Under the pieces are notes generated by a model that saw nothing but the letters and a program-made list of their open reading frames with translations, had not been told where the DNA came from and did not search any database. From CBINFS01 sp966250015 (GTDB taxonomy: Bacteria; Bacteroidota; Rhodothermia; Rhodothermales; DASSAV01), in contig CBINFS010000012.1 of assembly GCA_966250015.1 (NCBI GenBank), positions 43,010 through 107,009 of the forward strand: DNA of 64,000 bases, read 5' to 3'. The position numbers were made by a program, and so were the translations under genes. Positions 58,305-64,000 of the stretch are shown here, piece after piece; within the stretch, counting starts at the first letter, position 1; each line of letters starts with the position of its first letter.

Positions 58305-59834
58305 ATGACGAATAAGCGCAGCATCATGATCAATGCGTTTATGTCGGCGGTTCAGGTCGTCGTGAACGCTGCCGCGCTGCTCATTCTGTATCGATACCTG
58401 CTCGAGACCATTGGAGAGGAGTTGGCAGGCGTCTGGGCGCTGGTATTGTCGTGGACGTCGGCGAGCAGCATTGCTTCCCTTGGTCTCGCCGGAGGCGCCG
58501 TGAAGTTTGTATCGCAGTACCTTGCACGAAAGGACGACGAGCGCGTGCTGGACGTCGTTCAGACGTCTATCCTGTCCGTAGGGCTTTTTCTCGCGCTCAT
58601 TCTCCCCCTCCTTTATCCTCTTTTCGGGGTGCTCATCCGCGAGCTGGTCGAGCCGGCTGACCGCATACCGGATGCACTCTCGGTCTTGCCCTATGCGATG
58701 GGCTCTTTCTGGCTGACTTCCGTCGCAGCCGTCATCCAGTCGTCTATAGATGGTACGCAACGCGTATACCTGCGCAATTTGCTCGTAATGAGCTCGTCAG
58801 TCGTCTACCTGGTCCTCACGATTGTACTCGTGCCGCACTTCGGGCTCATTGGACTGGCGAGGGCACAGGTTCTTCAGTCGACCTTGCTCGTGATCGCCGG
58901 ATGGATCGTTCTCATGCGGCTCCTTCCGAAACTTCCCATCTTGCCTTACCGGTGGAACCGGAGCGTCTTCAAAGAAATGTTTACTTACGGCCTGAACTTC
59001 CAGGTCATATCGTTCTGGACGCTATTTTTTGAGCCGGTAACGAAGTCGCTCTTTTCAAAGTTCGGTGGGGTTGGCGCCGTATTTTTCTTTGAGATGGCAC
59101 ACAAAATGGTTCTGCAGCTTCGATCGCTGATTGTAACGGCACATCAGTCGATCGTACCGGCCATCGCCCATCTGAAAGAGACCAACGCCGAGCTCGTCGA
59201 GGCAATCTATAAAAAGTCCTTCCGACTGCTGCTCTTTCTGGTTATACCTTCGCTTCCGCTGCTCATTGCGCTGACCCCAGCCGTTTCCAGGTTGTGGATC
59301 GGCACGTACGAACCCATCTTTGTCATTTCCGGCGTCCTTCTGTTCATCGGCTGGTTCTACAATATCCTGACCAACCCTGCGTATTTCGCTTACCTGGGCA
59401 TTGGAAGGCTTCGGTGGAACGTGATCAACCACGCCACCGTGGGTATTCTCAACGCAATACTGGGTATCCTGTTGGGCTCTGTTTATGGTGGCACGGGTGT
59501 GGTCGTCGGATCGGTACTCGCGCTGATGACCGGCAGCTCAATCACCATGCTCGCCTACCACAAAGAACACGACATCCATTTCCCCCAGTTGTTAGAAAAG
59601 CGAGACGTCTTCCTTGGCCTGGCCGGGCTTGCCGGCCTGTTGATCGTTGTCTACCTGTATCAATTGACCCGTTCCAGCTGGTCGCCACTAACCACCGCCA
59701 TCTTGCAGATCGTGGTATACGTAGCCGTTGTTGCGGCGCCCCTGTGGGCTCACCCGGTACGCGCCGAGTCATTTGCCTGGCTCGTAAATTCCTTCTTTGG
59801 CAAAAAGGAAATCTCCCGTCCGACGCCCTCCTGA
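58305..59834 (+). CDS. Polysaccharide flippase (Wzx/MATE-like)
   Basis: 509 aa with about 14 hydrophobic segments, typical of the polysaccharide_synt family. The N-terminus (SIMINAFMSAVQVVVNAAAL then YRYLLETIGEELAGVW) follows the Wzx pattern of helix 1 and the first loop, and GLAGGAVKFVSQYLARKDDE matches the helix 2/loop motif. It should flip lipid-linked sugar repeat units to the periplasm. Start ATG 58305 lies 81 bp after the polymerase gene. Two glycosyltransferase genes follow closely. Confidence 0.9.
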   Translation: MTNKRSIMINAFMSAVQVVVNAAALLILYRYLLETIGEELAGVWALVLSWTSASSIASLGLAGGAVKFVSQYLARKDDERVLDVVQTSILSVGLFLALILPLLYPLFGVLIRELVEPADRIPDALSVLPYAMGSFWLTSVAAVIQSSIDGTQRVYLRNLLVMSSSVVYLVLTIVLVPHFGLIGLARAQVLQSTLLVIAGWIVLMRLLPKLPILPYRWNRSVFKEMFTYGLNFQVISFWTLFFEPVTKSLFSKFGGVGAVFFFEMAHKMVLQLRSLIVTAHQSIVPAIAHLKETNAELVEAIYKKSFRLLLFLVIPSLPLLIALTPAVSRLWIGTYEPIFVISGVLLFIGWFYNILTNPAYFAYLGIGRLRWNVINHATVGILNAILGILLGSVYGGTGVVVGSVLALMTGSSITMLAYHKEHDIHFPQLLEKRDVFLGLAGLAGLLIVVYLYQLTRSSWSPLTTAILQIVVYVAVVAAPLWAHPVRAESFAWLVNSFFGKKEISRPTPS

Positions 59835-59849
59835 TTTCGCCTGATCCCT

Positions 59850-61088
59850 ATGAAGTATCCGCACATCATGCTTTACGACCTTTACGCTGGAGGTCACAAC
59901 GGGCAGTACATCGAACAGCTTCTTCTGTACTGGATTCAGCAGGGTTTACAGGGACGGCTAACGGTTGTAGTTCCGAGCTTCTTTGTCGAAAAATACCCCT
60001 CCATCCCGGCGCTCATCGAACAACATCGGGATTCCGGCCTGGAGCTGGTTCGCATTGACGACGACGTCGACCTCTCCGCTGATCGCCGGTTCAGGTTGCT
60101 GTACCTCGACAGCCTCCACCGGCGTATGATCCGGAAATACGTCGAGCGGGTCCGGCCGGATCACTGCCTGCTCATGTCGATCGATCACGTTCAGCTTTCC
60201 CTTTCGTTCGACCTGCGTTTCGATTTCCCCGTTGCCATTTCAGGGATCTACTTCCGCCCCTCCTTCCACTACGATTCGTTCGGAGAGGCACGGCCGACAC
60301 TGAAGGAACGCACTCGAAAAATCCGAAAAACCGTACTACTCAAGGCGGCGTTGCGAAATCCCCATCTCCATACGCTTTTTAGCCTCGATCCTTACGCCGT
60401 ACCGTTCTTGCGCGAATTGACTTCGCACACACAGTTCGTTGCGTTACCGGACGGGGCCGATTTTAGCGGGGATGAGCTGTCGGGCGAAGAAATGCGACGC
60501 CGCTGGGGCGTTGAGTCGGGAAGAAAAGTTGCGCTGCTGTTCGGCGCCCTGAGTAACAGGAAAGGGGTCTTCCGTGTTCTCGAAGCCTTACCCCTTCTTC
60601 CTGAATCCTATCAGAAGCAGCTTTGCCTGGTGCTGTCGGGTAAGCTCGAAGAGGATAATCGGGCGCGGGCGGTAGACATGATTCGACGGCTTGAGCGTAC
60701 AACGTCAGTACAGATCGTCCTCGACGACCGATTTTTAGCCGACCACGAAATTCAGAGCGTGATCCGTGGGGCGGATCTGGCGCTTATCACCTATCAACGG
60801 CACATCGGGTCGAGCAACGTCCTCATACGGGCGGCTGCAGAACGAAAGCCTGTGCTGGGATCGGACTATGGACTCGTCGGTGAACACATCCGAAGGCGAA
60901 AGCTTGGCCTTGCCGTCGATACCACGAAAGCAGAAGTAATCGCAGCGGCTCTACAGACCTTCCTCACCGATCCGGCAGCCTATCCGTTCGACGCTGAGTC
61001 GGCATACCGGTTCGCGCACGAAAACGTCGCTTCGGCTTACGCAGAAACCATTTTTAGCCATTTGTACACGTCAGCTGTACCAGCCTGA
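59850..61088 (+). CDS. Glycosyltransferase, GT4-like
   Basis: 412 aa, cytosolic. The second Rossmann half is recognisable: RKVALLFGALSNRKGVFRVL (donor-side loop), HEIQSVIRGADLALITYQRH, then IGSSNVLIRAAAERKPVLGS followed by DYGLVGEHIRRRKLGLAVD, which is the GT4 E-x7-E-like region although the usual acidic residues are only partly kept. The first half opens with MLYDLYAGGHNGQYIEQLL (GGH-rich acceptor loop). It should add one sugar of the polysaccharide repeat unit; donor and acceptor are unknown. Starts 15 bp after the flippase stop. Confidence 0.82.
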   Translation: MKYPHIMLYDLYAGGHNGQYIEQLLLYWIQQGLQGRLTVVVPSFFVEKYPSIPALIEQHRDSGLELVRIDDDVDLSADRRFRLLYLDSLHRRMIRKYVERVRPDHCLLMSIDHVQLSLSFDLRFDFPVAISGIYFRPSFHYDSFGEARPTLKERTRKIRKTVLLKAALRNPHLHTLFSLDPYAVPFLRELTSHTQFVALPDGADFSGDELSGEEMRRRWGVESGRKVALLFGALSNRKGVFRVLEALPLLPESYQKQLCLVLSGKLEEDNRARAVDMIRRLERTTSVQIVLDDRFLADHEIQSVIRGADLALITYQRHIGSSNVLIRAAAERKPVLGSDYGLVGEHIRRRKLGLAVDTTKAEVIAAALQTFLTDPAAYPFDAESAYRFAHENVASAYAETIFSHLYTSAVPA

Positions 61089-61104
61089 TTTTTTGGATCG
61101 CGTT

Positions 61105-62262
61105 ATGTCAGATCGCCTGGTCTTCTACTTTACACGCATGCTGCCGGCCTACCGTCTTCCCATCATGGAAAGGCTGAACGAGCGGTTGGACGGACGACTC
61201 GTCGTATGCTACGGGCAGCCCCCTCACGACACGTCGACGTTGATGGGGAAAAGCCGGGGCTCGTTCGAGCAGGTACGGCTGAAAAACTACTGGTTCCGTG
61301 GAGAAACCGCCCACGCGCAGCCGTTTGGAAAGGTTTTTTCGAAGTATGGCCCCCCGGCTGTCGTACTGGCAGAAGAAAGTCCACGATCAATCACGCTTCC
61401 TTTTCTCCTGCGTCACGCACGCAGGCAGGGGGCGGGGCGTGTCCTGTGGGGAATCTTTTATTCGGTGTTTCGCCCGTTCTCGATCAAGCACCCGCTACAG
61501 CGGTATCGTATCGAGATGGCAAAGCGTGTCGAGGCGTGCGCCTGCTACACGCGCGGCGTCAAGAAGGTGCTCGGCCCATACATCCCGAACGAACGCCTGT
61601 TCGTCGCGCAAAACACGCTCGATACGGACACCCTGTTTGCGCTCAGAAAAAATCTGGAGGCTGAGGGAAAATCGTCGGTGCGGCGACGTCTCGGCATTCC
61701 GGAAGATCATGCGGTTTTCGCCTTTACGGGCCAGCTCGTCGCCCGAAAGGGCACAGAGGAATTGCTGGATACGTTTTCTCGTTTCCGGTCGGAGCGTCCC
61801 GCCACGCTCTTCGTCATTGGCGGTGGTCCCGAGCGTCAAAACCTTGAAGCGCGTGTAGCAAACGAAGGAATCCGGGACGTTCACTTCCTGGGCTCAATCC
61901 CCAGGCTCGAGGACTCTGCCCCCTACCTGTTTGCCTCCGATCTGATGTTGCTGCCGGGTTACGTGGGGCTCGTGGCCAATCACGCGTTCGCCATGGGTTT
62001 ACCCATCGTGACCCAGGAAGCGCCCGCTGGCATCCCATTTCACGGACCCGAAGTCGAATCCATAGTCGACGGCGAAAACGGAAGAATCGTGGAGCGGGAC
62101 AATCCCGATGCCCTTTACAACGCCGTTCGCGAAATTCTGGACAACCAGGCGTACTTCTCGAAAAATGCCATCCAATACGTCGAGCAACACCTGACACTCG
62201 ACAACATGGTCAACGGACTCGTAAGCGCCATACAATATGCAGAAAGCCACCGTTCAGGGTGA
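61105..62262 (+). CDS. Glycosyltransferase, GT4 family
   Basis: 385 aa from the ATG at 61105 (MSDRLVFYFTRMLPAYRLPI); an upstream TTG in frame adds four residues. GT4 features: FTGQLVARKGTEELLDTFSR, FVIGGGPERQNLEARV, VHFLGSIPRLEDSAPYLFAS, and GLVANHAFAMGLPIVTQEAP where the usual acidic residue of the EAMA-type motif is replaced by His-Ala. The C-terminal helix region (REILDNQAYFSKNAIQYVEQ) is echoed in a decayed copy at 63477-63611. It lies 16 bp after the previous glycosyltransferase, so it is the last complete gene of the cluster. Confidence 0.88.
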   Translation: MSDRLVFYFTRMLPAYRLPIMERLNERLDGRLVVCYGQPPHDTSTLMGKSRGSFEQVRLKNYWFRGETAHAQPFGKVFSKYGPPAVVLAEESPRSITLPFLLRHARRQGAGRVLWGIFYSVFRPFSIKHPLQRYRIEMAKRVEACACYTRGVKKVLGPYIPNERLFVAQNTLDTDTLFALRKNLEAEGKSSVRRRLGIPEDHAVFAFTGQLVARKGTEELLDTFSRFRSERPATLFVIGGGPERQNLEARVANEGIRDVHFLGSIPRLEDSAPYLFASDLMLLPGYVGLVANHAFAMGLPIVTQEAPAGIPFHGPEVESIVDGENGRIVERDNPDALYNAVREILDNQAYFSKNAIQYVEQHLTLDNMVNGLVSAIQYAESHRSG

Positions 62263-62638
62263 GCATTACTTCAACGAATGACAGGTCGCCTCTGAGCACT
62301 CTTTTATGGTGTTAAATCCATCAAAGCCACTTTACATCATCGGCCGCTTTCCGCCGCCGTATGACGGGCAGACTATCCTGACCCTCGATAGAATGGTCGA
62401 CGGGCTTGAGGCAGCGGTACATTTTCTCGAGAAAACCTGATTCCCTCTGGTTCCAGTCGTAAATGTCACAGTCCAACCTCAACGAAAACACGAAGAGAGC
62501 ATTCGTTATCATCGGTCGCTTCACACACCCAAAAAGAAGAAACTGTCTGTTTCACGTAATCCATAAGATCTACTTGAACTAACTCAGCCCATTTTCCTAG
62601 CTTCTCATAAATATCCAGGCCAGTTACGAGAGGCCGTA
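62263..62638. other. Lower-GC region with a truncated glycosyltransferase start and no complete gene
   Basis: About 375 bases between the last glycosyltransferase and a lipoprotein gene. It contains the truncated glycosyltransferase start annotated separately (62306-62440). A 39-codon plus-strand frame at 62464-62583 and an antisense frame of 62 codons (62466-62654) overlap each other; neither matches a family I recognise. GC is clearly lower than in the housekeeping genes. Confidence 0.5.
62306..62440 (+). pseudogene. Truncated N-terminus of a glycosyltransferase
   Basis: A 44-codon frame starting at ATG 62306 reads MVLNPSKPLYIIGRFPPPYD then GQTILTLDRMVDGLEAAV before stopping. The IIGRFPPPYDGQT pattern is the usual first strand and glycine loop of GT4-type glycosyltransferases (compare the common GRFPPPxGG). 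The rest of the enzyme is missing, so this is best read as a gene remnant. It may have belonged with the decayed C-terminal piece at 63477-63611. Confidence 0.6.
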
Positions 62639-63259
62639 ATGATGTGCAGGTCATGGTTTTTAGTACTACTTCTCGTCATCGCTTCTTGCGATTCGCAAAC
62701 CACTGAGGACACTTCGGAAGCATGTCCTCCCGATCTCGGCGACGGCGAGACCAACTATTATCCACTCTTGGTCGGAACGCGTTGGATATACGACTATAAA
62801 TCGGCTGACCTTGGCCGCAGTCCCTCGAGTAATGGTGAAAAAAGAGAGTTCGGGGTCGCGACCTGGGAAGTCCTTTCAGAAGGAGCGTGCTCCTATGGGA
62901 GCCGCGAGTACGTCATTTCAGAATTGATCGAGGGAAGAGTGGAGTGGTGGCTCCACACACCGGACTATGATAGCCTGGGCTGGCAGGACCAGGGTCCGGT
63001 AAGGCGAGAAAAGGAGTTTACTGCCTGGTTAAGCGATAGCCTCCGCATCGAGACGTTCGCTGTCGTGATTCCGTGGAAAAGCGCCTCCAGGCAGGACACC
63101 CTTACCATTACACAGACCCGGTGGGCTGACTTCGTCCATATCGATTTCGCAGTGAGACTGGTGCCGGATGTCGGACCGGTTTACTGGAAAAGGTATAATA
63201 AAACCAACCATGGCGACTGGTGGGTCGAGATGAGATTGCGAGAAAAAATGGACCCATAA
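62639..63259 (+). CDS. Hypothetical lipoprotein
   Basis: 206 aa. A lipoprotein signal is visible (WFLVLLLVIASC, Cys18), followed by an acidic linker (DSQTTEDTSEACPPDLGDGE). The mature part is beta-rich and begins NYYPLLVGTRWIYDY, a pattern found at the start of some Bacteroidota lipoproteins of unknown function. Only two further Cys (in SEACPP and GACSYG) could pair. The start may be ATG 62639 or 62642. It stands alone between glycosyltransferase remnants, with lower GC than the main cluster, suggesting later acquisition. No function is assigned. Confidence 0.68.
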   Translation: MMCRSWFLVLLLVIASCDSQTTEDTSEACPPDLGDGETNYYPLLVGTRWIYDYKSADLGRSPSSNGEKREFGVATWEVLSEGACSYGSREYVISELIEGRVEWWLHTPDYDSLGWQDQGPVRREKEFTAWLSDSLRIETFAVVIPWKSASRQDTLTITQTRWADFVHIDFAVRLVPDVGPVYWKRYNKTNHGDWWVEMRLREKMDP

Positions 63260-63476
63260 CCACGCTTTCGGCAGTCAAACTGTCGGACGTCAATGATACT
63301 CCAGGACGGTTTTCAGATCACCTCCAGGGAGGATAGCTCCATTATTTTGTTCTGCTCATAGTCCCCTCGAATCGCGCCTGGTGGAATTTCCTGTATACAC
63401 ATCACCCGTATGTGACGTTATCAGTAGTTTATTGTCATCGGCAGTAGAGATAGACTGGTTTCCCCAACCGCTGCCA
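63260..63476 (+). other. Non-coding stretch with possible decayed glycosyltransferase sequence
   Basis: No intact gene. From about 63390 the plus-strand frame that leads into the remnant at 63477 stays open (EFPVYTSPVCDVISSLL, then VEIDWFPQPLP) and can be loosely aligned with the region of the 61105 glycosyltransferase just before its C-terminus (PFHGPEVESIVDG, IVERDNPDALYN). The match is weak and may be coincidental. Confidence 0.3.
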
Positions 63477-63611
63477 GTTCAACAGATACTGGATAATCAG
63501 TTTTACCTCTCGGAAAAGGCGGTTCGATATGTAGAGTAGAGCCTGACGATCGAGAAAATGGTTGACAGGCTCATTGCTGCGAACGATCATGCGCGAACGA
63601 ATCGCCGTTGA
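63477..63611 (+). pseudogene. Decayed glycosyltransferase C-terminus with in-frame stop
   Basis: The frame reads VQQILDNQFYLSEKAVRYVE, then TAG (63537-63539), then SLTIEKMVDRLIAANDHART and a final TGA (63609-63611). It aligns without gaps to the C-terminus of the glycosyltransferase at 61105-62262 (VREILDNQAYFSKNAIQYVE, QHLTLDNMVNGLVSAIQYAE), with about 18 of 39 identical residues after ILDNQ begins. The stop occupies a Gln position, and TAG can arise from CAG by one transition. It is a remnant of a related gene, probably from duplication or replacement at the cluster edge. Confidence 0.7.
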
Positions 63612-63697
63612 GATGACCGTCGTGACCAGCATATCCACGCTTGCGCACAACACCCGCCGATCTCTTCGAAATGAGCAAATGGAGATCCTGCACCGGT

Positions 63698-64000
63698 CTA
63701 TTCTGTCGTGCCCCGCATAAAACCTTTACTGGATCCCAGGTGTCCCACCGTTTGTGCCTTCCCTTCGATAACGCTCCGGTAGATCTCCATCAGTAACTGG
63801 TAATTTCTTTTCGCAGTGAAGCGTTCTTCATAGGCTCTTCGGGCGTGTCGTCCCATCACTACCATTGCTTCAGGATGATCGAGCGCCCATTCCACCTTCG
63901 AAGCCAGATCGGCAGCGTCGATCGGCGTGAAGAGTAACCCCGTTATTCCGTCTTCAACGAGTGAAGCCATACTCCCCATCCTGCTCGCTATCACGGGTAG
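63698..64000 (-). CDS. Glycosyltransferase, GT4 family (partial, N-terminus outside window)
   Basis: The last 100 residues or so of a glycosyltransferase whose gene continues past the right edge. The visible part starts LPVIASRMGSMASLVEDGIT, then GLLFTPIDAADLASKVEWAL, and ARRAYEERFTAKRNYQLLME: the standard GT4 C-terminal pattern (PVIAS, G-x-G-LF-P-D-A-LA, A-R-x-x-YE-x-F). It is on the opposite strand to the polysaccharide cluster, so a second glycan gene group may start here. Confidence 0.85.
   Translation of the reverse strand, partial: LPVIASRMGSMASLVEDGITGLLFTPIDAADLASKVEWALDHPEAMVVMGRHARRAYEERFTAKRNYQLLMEIYRSVIEGKAQTVGHLGSSKGFMRGTTE

Noticed and set aside
62466..62654. A 62-codon minus-strand frame between the glycosyltransferase remnant and the lipoprotein gene
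   Set aside because: Has a protein-like composition but no recognised family and overlaps the lipoprotein start; not enough to call a gene.
63435..63653. A 72-codon minus-strand frame
   Set aside because: It is antisense to the decayed glycosyltransferase remnant, which aligns to a real gene on the plus strand.
1..64000. Search for tRNA, rRNA, CRISPR arrays, insertion sequences, integrases and riboswitches
   Set aside because: Nothing with the expected structure or motifs was noticed by eye; a covariance-model scan would be the decisive test.

Overview
The window looks like a high-GC, Gram-negative member of the Bacteroidota/Rhodothermota, most like the Rhodothermales. Several secreted proteins end in type IX secretion (T9SS) sorting domains with NYPNPFNP motifs. 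There is also a PorV-like barrel protein, a TonB-dependent receptor with an N-terminal carboxypeptidase-regulatory-like domain, a GWxTD protein, a GH3/beta-lactamase fusion, and the rhomboid-rhomboid-EEP gene order common in Bacteroidota. No tRNA, rRNA, CRISPR array, insertion sequence or phage gene was seen.

Layout. 1-4473 (minus): start of an M23 peptidase, HPr kinase/phosphorylase, a MoxR ATPase and a galactokinase-fold protein that has lost its catalytic motifs. 4846-7200 (plus): an RND/MMPL exporter. 7210-13069 (minus): housekeeping genes fmt, an MFS exporter, a GWxTD protein, ftsY and pgsA. 13150-36953 (minus): a contiguous starch/maltodextrin locus. Read in the direction of transcription it encodes a two-parvulin periplasmic foldase, a TonB receptor, a 1.3-kDa-residue-scale T9SS protein with calcium-loop repeats, a PorV-like protein, a T9SS protein with four starch-binding-like modules, three GH13 enzymes with three different export routes, a membrane SGNH/TPR protein and a MalEFG-type ABC importer. 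No SusD, MalK or regulator is encoded in it. 37092-44169 (minus): GH3/beta-lactamase fusion, ispG, EEP-family protein and two rhomboids.

44419-52701 (plus): two class A penicillin-binding proteins separated by an LpxH-like phosphoesterase, then an SbcD-like nuclease, a hotdog thioesterase and an unknown protein. ispE (minus) follows. 53782-62262 (plus) is an exopolysaccharide/O-antigen cluster: Wza-like, Wzz-like, Wzy-like, Wzx-like and two glycosyltransferases. The right end (62263-64000) is a lower-GC, decayed boundary with glycosyltransferase fragments, one carrying an in-frame stop, around an orphan lipoprotein gene, and it ends inside a minus-strand glycosyltransferase.

Working model (inference): extracellular starch is bound and cut by T9SS-delivered surface proteins, oligosaccharides cross the outer membrane through the TonB receptor, two further GH13 enzymes shorten them in the periplasm or at the membrane, and MalEFG imports them using an ATPase encoded elsewhere. 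The most unusual items are the galactokinase-like pseudoenzyme beside MoxR and HprK, the repeat architecture of the T9SS protein, the SGNH/TPR protein inside the mal operon, and the foldase located 17 bp upstream of the TonB receptor.
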